Assembly: GCF_002355435.1 (NCBI RefSeq)
Contig: NZ_AP017313.1
Coordinates: 4,030,001 to 4,094,000 of the forward strand
DNA length: 64,000 bases
DNA from: Mucilaginibacter gotjawali
GTDB taxonomy: Bacteria > Bacteroidota > Bacteroidia > Sphingobacteriales > Sphingobacteriaceae
Direction: 5' to 3'
Positions 43,917 to 51,893 of this stretch are shown piece after piece (the stretch's first letter is position 1; each line of letters begins with the position of its first letter). A model generated the notes under the pieces. The model was not told where the DNA came from, searched no databases, and saw nothing but the letters and a program-made list of their open reading frames with translations. A program made the translations under genes and the position numbers.

Positions 43917-44014
43917 TCCGCCGGGTTTACTCACCCCGACTACTCCGCCTATAGGCGGATGGTCTACCCTCTCTTCGCTGCGCGGAAAGAGGGTAGCTGC
44001 TTTATTTTATTGTG
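43917..44014. repeat. Direct repeat copy 2 flanking a toxin-antitoxin module
   Basis: Same orientation and about 96% identity to 43072-43170. It ends in TTTATTTTATTGTG like the first copy. It forms the first part of the 403-bp gap between the PIN toxin and the serine hydrolase gene, which contains no gene. Confidence 0.85.
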
Positions 44015-44068
44015 CTACATACAAACACCGGTGAGGCATTGAAAATTACCAGAAAACAAGAAAAACTG

Positions 44069-44103
44069 CTGACAAGATCTTGTCAGTGACAAAATCTTGT
44101 CAG
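44069..44103. repeat. Two tandem 18-bp palindromes
   Basis: CTGACAAGATCTTGTCAG (44069-44086) is a perfect palindrome and is followed without gap by TGACAAAATCTTGTCAG (44087-44103), a near copy. Such a doubled dyad looks like an operator or a hairpin repeat. It lies between the 3' ends of two convergent genes, which does not suit a promoter operator for either. Confidence 0.7.
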
Positions 44104-44157
44104 TAGTTAAATTGTTCATTATCAGTTGTGTTGCGCTTTGTTGCAGGGTATTTCACT

Positions 44158-44181
44158 TGTTGCGCATCGCAACATGTTTTT
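44158..44181 (+). terminator. Rho-independent-like terminator after the toxin module
   Basis: TGTTGCG-CAT-CGCAACA forms a 7-bp stem with a 3-nt loop (44158-44174), followed by TGTTTTTATT. It would end plus-strand transcription from the toxin-antitoxin genes, and lies about 50 bp before the convergent serine hydrolase gene's end. Confidence 0.6.
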
Positions 44182-44229
44182 ATTCATAAACTTTGGTTGA
44201 TGGTAGTTGCCCCCGCCAGTTCAAGTTCG

Positions 44230-45309
44230 TCAATTGATCAGTAAGGCTTCGATTTTTTTGTTTAATTCATGGCCATGATTGCTATTGGTCATGGAAATAA
44301 AGCCGGTTCCGGTTTTGCGGTCGATCATGAAATTGGATTGAAAATCCTCGTTGGTGCCGCCATGGGCGTACACATCCCCGTAAGCTGTGGGTTTGACCGC
44401 GAAACCCAGCGCCCAGTCTGTCCAGCCGAAGTATTGGGTAATGATATGACCCGCCGGTAATTTAACCTGTTTACTTAGCATTAGTTCGGTATTGGGCTTT
44501 GATAACAGCTTATTGCTGATAACGGCCGACAAGAAACGCGCGTAGTCGCCGCAGGTAGTGAGCAAGCTGGAAGCGGCGTTGACCACTTTGGGCTTCCAGA
44601 TCTCTCTGGGCGTTTTGCCGTCTTCATACCCGGTAGCCAGGCGGTCTTCCAGGCCATCCTGCCAAACGAGGTAACTATCCTGCATCCCCAAGGGAATAAA
44701 CAGGTCCCGTCTGATCCTTAGCCCTAAGGTAACCGCATTGGTATGGGTGATCCTGGCCACTACTTTTGCCAGGTAATCATAACCTTCACCTGAATAAGAG
44801 AATTGCGTACCAGGCTCAAACTTAATATCGAGTTCCTGGCCGCGGTTATCGGCACGCCAGTTGGGTAAACCGCTGGTATGGCTCAGCACCATCCGCGCGG
44901 TTATCTTTTTATAACGAGGGTCATAATCCAGATCGGGAAGCGGTAAGTACTGGTATAAAGGTTTATCCAAGCCGATCATCCCTTTCTGGGCAAGCCAGTC
45001 CACATAATAAGCGAACAAAGGTTTGGTCATGGATGCTGCTTCGAACAAAGTAGCTTCGGTGACGGGCCGCTTTTGTTCCAGGTTGGCATAACCAAAAGCA
45101 TGCCGGTAAACTACCTGGTTATTATTCATGATGCAAACAGCAGCACCAGGTACCTTCAGCGAATCCATCTGCTTTTTGATATAGACGCTCAAGGCCGCAG
45201 TGTCCATCGGCCGGCCGGACAGGCTCCTCACCTGCGCCGGCAATTTCGCCGAAAATAGCACCACCATTGCCAGAAATAAAATACTTGTTTTTTTTAACGG
45301 GTAGTTCAT
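44230..45309 (-). CDS. Serine hydrolase, class C beta-lactamase/PBP4-like fold
   Basis: 359 residues with a signal peptide (about 1-26). Catalytic motifs are SMTK (Ser93-Lys96), the Tyr motif YSGEGYDYL, and a third-strand HGG (VYAHGGTNEDF). LSHTSGLPNW is typical of the family. Proteins of this fold include esterases, D-aminopeptidases and carboxypeptidases; true beta-lactamase function is not implied. It has a paralogue with the same YSGEG word at 48415-49452. Substrate unknown. Confidence 0.9.
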   Translation of the reverse strand: MNYPLKKTSILFLAMVVLFSAKLPAQVRSLSGRPMDTAALSVYIKKQMDSLKVPGAAVCIMNNNQVVYRHAFGYANLEQKRPVTEATLFEAASMTKPLFAYYVDWLAQKGMIGLDKPLYQYLPLPDLDYDPRYKKITARMVLSHTSGLPNWRADNRGQELDIKFEPGTQFSYSGEGYDYLAKVVARITHTNAVTLGLRIRRDLFIPLGMQDSYLVWQDGLEDRLATGYEDGKTPREIWKPKVVNAASSLLTTCGDYARFLSAVISNKLLSKPNTELMLSKQVKLPAGHIITQYFGWTDWALGFAVKPTAYGDVYAHGGTNEDFQSNFMIDRKTGTGFISMTNSNHGHELNKKIEALLIN

Positions 45310-45550
45310 CGAAATTCAAATTTAAAAATAGAAGACGCTTTAGCGGGCCAAAATGTGACCGAATTTTAGCGATCATATACTGAGCAAATGCTAAAATATG
45401 CAAATGAGAACTTTCCGGCCGAAGAAAATAGAACGAAATTAGCCCGATAGCGTTTGGTACTTTAGAGAACAACGATGTTCTTCCACTGAATCGTATTTTT
45501 AGATAAGTAAACTAAAATTCCCACTATATTTAACCTAAATTTGGTTTATT

Positions 45551-47380
45551 ATGAGAAGATTCCTTTTGTTCTTACTGCTTGGCCTTGCGGGTTCAAAGGC
45601 GATGTGTATTGACCCGGTTAAAACCTACGGACCCATCATCCCAAACAAAATACAGGATAAATATACACCGGCCTATTACCAAAACATTGGCGGCTACCTG
45701 GGTTACCGGATGAATATCAACCTGGAAAAAAGGCTGTTAAAAATTGATTCGGCTACGCTCCTGTCGGGTTTCCGGAAAAGGCCGGGCGAGCAAGTTTGGA
45801 TCGGCGAGCATGTGGGCAAATTTTTGTTCTCGGCATCAAAAACGTATGCCTATACGCATGATGCCCGCATTAAACACCTGATGGACGATATGGTGCAAAA
45901 GTATATTGTTTGCCAGCTACCGGACGGCTACCTGGGCACCTATCTTTACAAAGACCGCTGGACCGACTGGGACGTTTGGGCGCATAAATATGCCATTATC
46001 GGCTTGCTGAATTATTATTCGGTTACCGGCTATAAACCCGCGCTCGAAACAGCCAAACGCGCCGCAGACCTGATTTGCCGTACCTTTGGTGACGGCCCCG
46101 GCAAACGCGATCTCATGCTGGCCGGCGATCATGTTGGGTTGGCGCCCGGCAGCATCCTTGAGCCGATGGTTGACCTTTACCGCTATACGGGCAATAAAAA
46201 GTATCTTGATTTTAGTAAATATATCCTCCGCGCATTTGAACAAAAGGATGGCCCGAAGATTATCGGCGGGCTGGAAAAATATGGCGATGTAACCAAAGTG
46301 GGTGATGCCAAGGCTTATGAAATGCTCTCCTGCTTTTTGGGGATGCTTAAATATTATAAGCTTACCGGGGATACCAAATATTTAACCCTGCTGCAATCCG
46401 CCTGGGTTGATATTACAAAACATCACCTCTATATCACCGGCACGGCCAGCGATCATGAAGTATTTCCGGCTGACGGCACCTTGCGGGCCACCAATAACGA
46501 TGATATGGGCGAAGGCTGCGTTACGGTTACCTGGATCCAGTTTAACCTGTCGCTGCTGCAAATAACCGGCGATACAAAATATGCTACCGAAATGGAGCGA
46601 TCTGTTTACAACCACCTGCTGGCTGCCGAAAACCCGCAAACAGGCTGCGTAAGCTATTATACGGCACTGCAGGGCGCTAAGCCCTACCGCTGCGACCAGG
46701 GTTACTCCTGCTGCCTCTCCAGCGTACCCCGGGCAATCTCGCTGATCCCCGAGATGATGGGTGGCAAAATAAATAATGTTTTCACGGTGCTGTTATACGA
46801 AAACGGCGAAGCGTCAACCCAAATCGTCGCCAATGACCATTCAAAGATCGGTCTGAAAGTGGATGCGGTAACCCGGTTCCCGCTGGACGGCAAAGTTGAA
46901 TATACCATCACACCATCCGCCGCTAAAACATTTAAAATTGATTTCCGGGTGCCCGATTGGTCGGAGAACTTTACGGCCAGCGTTAACGGCGAAACTTATA
47001 AGGGTAAAAAAGGCCAATTACTCGGCATCGAAAGAAAATGGAGCGCCGGTGATAAAGTATCCATTGCTTTTGATATGCCGGTACAGGTGATCCCAGGCGG
47101 TATTTCATTTCCAAATGCCATAGCGGTAAAACGGGGCCCGCAGGTATTTGCCATAGACAAAGGGTTGAACAGGCAAATTGATTCGCTAAAGGATGTCAAC
47201 TACTTTAAATACGATGGTGCGTTAACTAATGCCAGTGCAAATTTGCCTGCCGACTGGGATTGGAAAGAGGCTTTTTTCCTGAACATGAAAGTGAACAATA
47301 TCCCCCAACAGGTGATGATGGTTCCCTTTGCGGAAGCCGGGCAAAAAAGCGCAAGTATTGAGGTTTGGATAAACAGGTGA
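45551..47380 (+). CDS. GH127-like (PF07944) beta-L-arabinofuranosidase family protein
   Basis: 609 residues with a signal peptide (about 1-19). The (alpha/alpha)6-barrel family motif PDGYLGTYL (124-132) and W-rich WTDWDVWAHKY are visible. The zinc-thiolate active site known for GH127 is complete: GEGCVTVTW with Glu321 and Cys323, and GYSCCLSSVPR with Cys387 and Cys388, one being the nucleophile in the family. A C-terminal beta-sandwich follows. It should hydrolyse a beta-L-arabinofuranoside or related sugar outside the cytoplasm. The substrate is not settled by sequence. Confidence 0.88.
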   Translation: MRRFLLFLLLGLAGSKAMCIDPVKTYGPIIPNKIQDKYTPAYYQNIGGYLGYRMNINLEKRLLKIDSATLLSGFRKRPGEQVWIGEHVGKFLFSASKTYAYTHDARIKHLMDDMVQKYIVCQLPDGYLGTYLYKDRWTDWDVWAHKYAIIGLLNYYSVTGYKPALETAKRAADLICRTFGDGPGKRDLMLAGDHVGLAPGSILEPMVDLYRYTGNKKYLDFSKYILRAFEQKDGPKIIGGLEKYGDVTKVGDAKAYEMLSCFLGMLKYYKLTGDTKYLTLLQSAWVDITKHHLYITGTASDHEVFPADGTLRATNNDDMGEGCVTVTWIQFNLSLLQITGDTKYATEMERSVYNHLLAAENPQTGCVSYYTALQGAKPYRCDQGYSCCLSSVPRAISLIPEMMGGKINNVFTVLLYENGEASTQIVANDHSKIGLKVDAVTRFPLDGKVEYTITPSAAKTFKIDFRVPDWSENFTASVNGETYKGKKGQLLGIERKWSAGDKVSIAFDMPVQVIPGGISFPNAIAVKRGPQVFAIDKGLNRQIDSLKDVNYFKYDGALTNASANLPADWDWKEAFFLNMKVNNIPQQVMMVPFAEAGQKSASIEVWINR

Positions 47381-47443
47381 TGAATTGGTAACATTATTAT
47401 TATCCGGTTTTTTATAATATATTTGATTACCAATATATTCCGA

Positions 47444-47899
47444 ATGAAAAATTATGTGATTGCAGCAATAGCCTTCGTTTTGCTGGCTTGTTGCGGGTGC
47501 CTGAAAAAAGGCATACCAGGTCCTGATACAACCAACACCGTCCCTGGCTTTACCTTCACTCCTTCTAAAAATCCGGTAGTTACCCCTGTAAATGGCAACT
47601 GGCAATGGATAAAGAGCTACGGCGGCGAAGGCGGATTAAGCACCCCGGCCAGCACAAATTCAACCATGAGCATAAATTTTAAAGCGGACTCTACGGTAGA
47701 AGAATACAGGAATGGCACCCTCGGCTTACACGAAAATTTTAGTTATTTAAACAGCTATACTTTTTTTGATAATTCAGTATCCGCTGCTGTGGAAATTAAC
47801 CAGCTTTATTACCGGCCTACCATCAGTAACGATACGCTAAGGCTCGATGTAATTGTAATGGCTGACCCTTCGTACTCGCTGTTTGTTAAAATCAAATAG
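47444..47899 (+). CDS. Small lipoprotein, unknown function
   Basis: 151 residues from the preferred start at 47444 (MKNYVIAAIAFVLLACCGC), which places a lipobox-like LLACCGC at the signal peptide end; an in-frame start at 47423 is possible. The mature part contains NGNWQWIKSYGGEGG, then strand-rich segments (STVEEYRNGTLGLHENFSYL, LRLDVIVMADPSYSLFVKIK), a layout like small lipocalin-type lipoproteins of Bacteroidota. It starts 63 bp after the GH127-like gene in the same direction. Confidence 0.75.
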   Translation: MKNYVIAAIAFVLLACCGCLKKGIPGPDTTNTVPGFTFTPSKNPVVTPVNGNWQWIKSYGGEGGLSTPASTNSTMSINFKADSTVEEYRNGTLGLHENFSYLNSYTFFDNSVSAAVEINQLYYRPTISNDTLRLDVIVMADPSYSLFVKIK

Positions 47900-47901
47900 T
47901 T

Positions 47902-47925
47902 GGGGCGACCAAAAAGGTCAGCCCC
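47902..47925. terminator. Hairpin between convergent genes
   Basis: GGGGCGACC pairs with GGTCAGCCCC across an AAAAA loop, with one mismatch, between the stop codons of two convergent genes. It has no U-tract; it belongs to the GGGGCGA repeat words. Confidence 0.5.
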
Positions 47926-47931
47926 GCCATC

Positions 47932-48399
47932 TCAATGCCCGTAAGTAATCTCCCGGGTTACCCGCCAAACACCATCCTTCTTTTGCCAGATCTGCATAAA
48001 TTTAAAAGTGGCCGACTGCAACTGGCCATTTTCGATGTGAGAGAAGGTGTGATGCCCGGTTTCGATAGCGCCATAATCCTTGATCGGGTACACTTCCATT
48101 GTTCCCGCAACTAATTTCCGGTTCAAAACATAACTCATTTTAAACAATGCCCCAAAAGCCTGTTTTGTCTGATCATAGTTTCGCACGCCGGTATTATCCT
48201 GGTAAAGTTCCAGGCTGCTGTCAAAATAATCCATCAACTTTTCAAGGTTTCGGGAGTTAAAGGCGTCGAACTGAAGTGAATCCTGCCGGGCGATCTCGTT
48301 AAACAAGGGACCAGAGGTCTGCGCCGCTGCGCTGTTAACTGTAAAAATGCCAGCTATTATTAAAAGTGTCGCAGCAAAAAATTTGTTAAATGTTCTCAT
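47932..48399 (-). CDS. Secreted NTF2-like (DUF4440) protein
   Basis: 155 residues with a signal peptide (about 1-26, ending SAAAQ). The mature domain matches the DUF4440/SnoaL-like NTF2 fold: a helix (IARQDSLQFDAFNSRNLEKLMDYF), DSSLELYQDNTGVRNYDQTKQ, then curved strands ending FKFMQIWQKKDGVWRVTREI. Such domains bind small ligands or are enzymes; the role is unknown. It starts 15 bp after the stop of the serine hydrolase gene, so the two are probably an operon. Confidence 0.88.
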   Translation of the reverse strand: MRTFNKFFAATLLIIAGIFTVNSAAAQTSGPLFNEIARQDSLQFDAFNSRNLEKLMDYFDSSLELYQDNTGVRNYDQTKQAFGALFKMSYVLNRKLVAGTMEVYPIKDYGAIETGHHTFSHIENGQLQSATFKFMQIWQKKDGVWRVTREITYGH

Positions 48400-48414
48400 A
48401 TTTAGTTTTGGTTC

Positions 48415-49452
48415 TTAATTTTTCATTTCGGTAGCAACAATGGCATCGCCCTGTTTTTTCAGGAAATCTTTCACCAGGTCGGAGTAGATCTGGGGGCCGT
48501 TATCAGAATTGGTAAAGATCAGCAAGGCACGTTTTGATTGGGGTAAAACAAATACAATTGTATTTACGCCCGGATCAATGCCGCTATGCGATAAGCCAAA
48601 CTCGCCGCCGATAGCCGGGTAGACTGCCCAGCCCAGCCCCATAAATTTATTTTCAATGATCCTTGACTGCGGGCCGGTCATTTGCTTGTAAAGTGATTCC
48701 GATAAGCCCGCGCCATTCAGTACCCATATCATAAATTTGCTGTAATCTGCTACGGTTGTCTTCATTTGGTCGGCTGCGCTGGCCTCGGTGTTTTTTACAA
48801 TTTCCAATGCTTCGCCCTTTGCGTTGTGGGCAACAGCAAAATGATCCTGCATTGCATCGTTCCAGGTTAAATGGGTGTCATTCATGTGCAGCGGTTTGAA
48901 GATCAGCGAGTCGGCTAATTGTTCGAAGGAACGGTGAAACTTTTTTTCAAGGGCGCGCCGCAAATATTCCATTCCTTCGCCCGAATACTGGAACTTTAAG
49001 CCGGGCTCAAATTCAAAGGCCAGTTTTTTTGATGGGGTCATCCAGCGCCAGTTCGGGAAGCCTGTTTGGTGCGTCAGGATATGCCGGGTGGTGAGCCTTT
49101 TACTCCTTGGGTCGGCCGCCACATCCGGGTCGGTCCAGTAATGCCAGAGGGGTTCGTCCAGGTCCCATTTCCCGGAATTAACCAGGCGCAGCGTTATCAT
49201 CGCCGTTACCGTCTTGGTAACCGAAGCAACATTAAATACCGTGTTAGCAGGTGCCGGTGCTCCGGCTCCGAGCTCGCCGTAAACCTTTGATTGTGCCACT
49301 TCGCCATTATCAATAAAGGCCAGGCCCAATGCCGGAATATGTTTCTCCTGCATCAGCCGGATAATAGTAGAGTCGGCCACCTGCGCGTTAGCTGCGGCAT
49401 AAAAAATAGTTAACAAGAACAATGTGATAATTTTAGATAGGAATCGGTTCAT
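48415..49452 (-). CDS. Serine hydrolase, class C beta-lactamase/PBP4-like fold
   Basis: 345 residues with a signal peptide (about 1-23). Catalytic motifs are SVTK (Ser77-Lys80), the Tyr motif YSGEGMEYL, LTHQTGFPNW, and HSG (LSHSGIDPG) on the third strand. It is similar in layout to the protein at 44230-45309 and the two probably share ancestry, although they are not adjacent. It is followed by the NTF2-like gene. Substrate unknown. Confidence 0.9.
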   Translation of the reverse strand: MNRFLSKIITLFLLTIFYAAANAQVADSTIIRLMQEKHIPALGLAFIDNGEVAQSKVYGELGAGAPAPANTVFNVASVTKTVTAMITLRLVNSGKWDLDEPLWHYWTDPDVAADPRSKRLTTRHILTHQTGFPNWRWMTPSKKLAFEFEPGLKFQYSGEGMEYLRRALEKKFHRSFEQLADSLIFKPLHMNDTHLTWNDAMQDHFAVAHNAKGEALEIVKNTEASAADQMKTTVADYSKFMIWVLNGAGLSESLYKQMTGPQSRIIENKFMGLGWAVYPAIGGEFGLSHSGIDPGVNTIVFVLPQSKRALLIFTNSDNGPQIYSDLVKDFLKKQGDAIVATEMKN

Positions 49453-49808
49453 AGTGGGTAATATTATAAAATAAAATTCAAACCGAATAAACCAAGGTTG
49501 TGCCGGAATTGTGATGAGTTGATTATCAATTAATTAGCATTAAGTACATTTTAAAGCGCTGTATCGTAAGCGGACAATCAGCGTACGTTAACAGGGGCGC
49601 CCGTTGCCGCTTGTTGATCGTAGCTGCATTTTGGATTCCCTGTAAATAAGTTTACCGACCTTTTTATAAGGATTTTTCTTTAAAAATACAAGTAAATTAC
49701 AGAATTTATTAGCGTACCAGGTGTACCAGCCTTATTCATCTGTGTCGGGTGGTTCAGGTGCTTCCTAATCCCTGGCTGTAAAAAACGACGATATTCTACA
49801 GAATCTAT
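49453..49808. other. Intergenic region, nothing identified
   Basis: 356 bp between a hydrolase start and an OM-protein stop, both on the minus strand. I see no gene, RNA gene or clear repeat in it. Confidence 0.5.
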
Positions 49809-50429
49809 TTAATACTCCTTATGATACCCCAACCCAAAAACTATCCCAAATGAAACGTAACTGTGCTGCGATACATTACCCGATAACTTAAACCCGAAAC
49901 TATGCCCAAAGCCTGTTGGCCTGCCAACAGGAATGAGGTAATAGATATGATATTTTCGCTTGCGGCCCTTAAACCACATTACATTCATTTCAAAAGGCAG
50001 GCCCGGGTAACGTGACTCCAGTTGCAGCCTGTTGTTATTGGAAGAGTAGATGATTTCCCTGTCGTTGTATGAAACACCGGCCGAAACACTGAAGGCCTCG
50101 TCGTCGTCAACCGTTCTCCATCCATATAAAACGCTCCATTCGGTAAGGTGCCCCGCATCTTTAAAATACGGAAACACCGTAAACGGTGAAAGTTTAACCG
50201 TTGCAACGGTAAATGATTGAATGGCCACAACCCTCAATGTAAATAAACTTTTATTGCGCTGATAATTAAGGCTCGAATTGAATTGTACGCCGCCAATACC
50301 GGATATGGGTACGCTAAAACCGATATCCCCGTAAATAATAGGGTTGGTTTTTAATTTCAGGCTATCCTGTCCGAAAGCGGGTAAAGAGAACAGAAAAATA
50401 AAACAAGGTAAAAAGAAAAGGTGTTTCAT
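49809..50429 (-). CDS. Secreted outer-membrane-like protein, unknown function
   Basis: 206 residues from the preferred start at 50429 (MKHLFFLPCFIFLFSLPAFGQ), which gives a clean signal peptide; a longer frame begins at 50480. The mature sequence has many amphipathic strands (GDIGFSVPISGIGGVQFNSSL, VLYGWRTVDDDEAFSVSAGV) and ends with aromatic residues, as in small beta-barrels. No specific family recognised. It appears monocistronic. Confidence 0.75.
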   Translation of the reverse strand: MKHLFFLPCFIFLFSLPAFGQDSLKLKTNPIIYGDIGFSVPISGIGGVQFNSSLNYQRNKSLFTLRVVAIQSFTVATVKLSPFTVFPYFKDAGHLTEWSVLYGWRTVDDDEAFSVSAGVSYNDREIIYSSNNNRLQLESRYPGLPFEMNVMWFKGRKRKYHIYYLIPVGRPTGFGHSFGFKLSGNVSQHSYVSFGIVFGLGYHKEY

Positions 50430-50601
50430 TGCAATAGTTTGGTTTAAGGGATTACGGGGAAGATATTGCAACTGATACAATTACAGCTTTAAATCGGAGG
50501 CGGAGCTAAACTGAGTTTAATGTCATTTTTAAAATACGTAGCATAGAAGCTGAGAAAGCCACTGATACTTGTTTTAACTTAGCGGAAATAAATCATCAAC
50601 C

Positions 50602-51480
50602 ATGTTAAATAAAGGAACAATAACTATTGCAGGCAAAAGCGAAAACCCTTTAACCGTTAACCGCCTGGGCTACGGAACGATGCGCCTTACCGGCGAAGGC
50701 ATCTACGGAGAACACCCAAACCGGCCTGAAGCGTTGCAGATCTTAAAGCGGGCCGTTGAAGCAGGCGTTAATTTTATTGATACGGCCGACTATTATGGCG
50801 AGGATGTTACCAACCGGCTGATATATGAAGCCCTATATCCCTACGGCGGTGACCTGGTGATTTGCACCAAGGTTGGCGCAACACGCAAACCCGACAAAAG
50901 CTGGATTCCCTTTAACACGCCGGAGAACCTGCGCAGCAGTATTGAAAATAATTTACGGACCCTGAAAATAGAACAGGTGAGCCTGGTGCACTTCAGGGTA
51001 ATGCCGGGTGTTGGAGATTTTGAAGAATCAATGGAAGCCATGTTTCAAATGCAGCAGGAAGGAAAGATTTTGCACGTTGGCGTAAGCAACGTAAGCCGCG
51101 ACCAGTTGGAAACTGCTATAAAAATGGGTCCGGTAGCCACTGTTGAAAATATGTATGGACACGCGCAACGCAATTCAATGAAAAGCCATTATGGCGATAC
51201 CAACGGCGGCGCCGAAGTGCTTGACATTTGTGAAGCCAATGGCATACCACTGGTGCCCTATTTTTCACTATTTATGTCCATGCCTAAAAAGGATACGCGC
51301 ATTGCAGAGATCGCCAAAAAATATGCCATCAGCGAAGTACAAGCTAATATAGCCTGGCTGTTGCACCGTTCGCCATGGATCCTGCCCATTCCGGGAACAT
51401 CTGCGCTGAAACATTTCGAGGAAAATTTAAAAGCAGCCGAAATTGAGTTAACAAAAGAAGATATGGATTTTTTAGAATAA
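50602..51480 (+). CDS. Aldo/keto reductase
   Basis: 292 residues, a (beta/alpha)8 oxidoreductase using NADPH. Catalytic tetrad: Asp in FIDTADYYGE, the following Tyr, Lys in VICTKVGAT, and His in LVHFRVMPG. VGVSNVSRDQLE and PIPGTSALKHFEENL (the cofactor-binding end) are typical. Substrate unknown. It lies alone, 36 bp upstream of the small acidic protein gene. Confidence 0.93.
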   Translation: MLNKGTITIAGKSENPLTVNRLGYGTMRLTGEGIYGEHPNRPEALQILKRAVEAGVNFIDTADYYGEDVTNRLIYEALYPYGGDLVICTKVGATRKPDKSWIPFNTPENLRSSIENNLRTLKIEQVSLVHFRVMPGVGDFEESMEAMFQMQQEGKILHVGVSNVSRDQLETAIKMGPVATVENMYGHAQRNSMKSHYGDTNGGAEVLDICEANGIPLVPYFSLFMSMPKKDTRIAEIAKKYAISEVQANIAWLLHRSPWILPIPGTSALKHFEENLKAAEIELTKEDMDFLE

Positions 51481-51515
51481 AAGGCGATGTTTGGTTGATT
51501 TTAAATTAAACATTT

Positions 51516-51743
51516 ATGCTGATTGAAAATGAAATTCCGGAATATGCGGCCGAAGAAACTATAACTATGCTTGCCCCCGGCGATGATGACGATGCAGACG
51601 ATGGGGATGGCGATTGGTCGGATATCGACGACGAAGATTTTGAAGATATGGCTGAAGACCGGGATGATCTGCATGAAATAGAGTTGGATAACAACATTTT
51701 TGATGTGGATGACGATGATCATTTGCCGGATGATGACGATTGA
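51516..51743 (+). CDS. Very acidic small protein
   Basis: 75 residues, nearly half Asp or Glu. It starts MLIENEIPEYAAEETITML and then consists largely of Asp runs (PGDDDDADDGDGDW, HLPDDDD). It is almost certainly disordered. The ATG lies 36 bp after the aldo/keto reductase stop. Comparable to the acidic protein at 2538-2960, but not clearly related. Function unknown. Confidence 0.65.
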   Translation: MLIENEIPEYAAEETITMLAPGDDDDADDGDGDWSDIDDEDFEDMAEDRDDLHEIELDNNIFDVDDDDHLPDDDD

Positions 51744-51893
51744 TCTGGCTTTTTAATCTTTATCTTAATTATAATAACGGTTAGCCAGGCGTATATAAAT
51801 TGTTGATGTATTCCGCAGATTTTACGGCAATAAATCAACTTATTAGCTAATTACACACACCACTTTCAGGATAACCATTTTGTTATTACCTTA

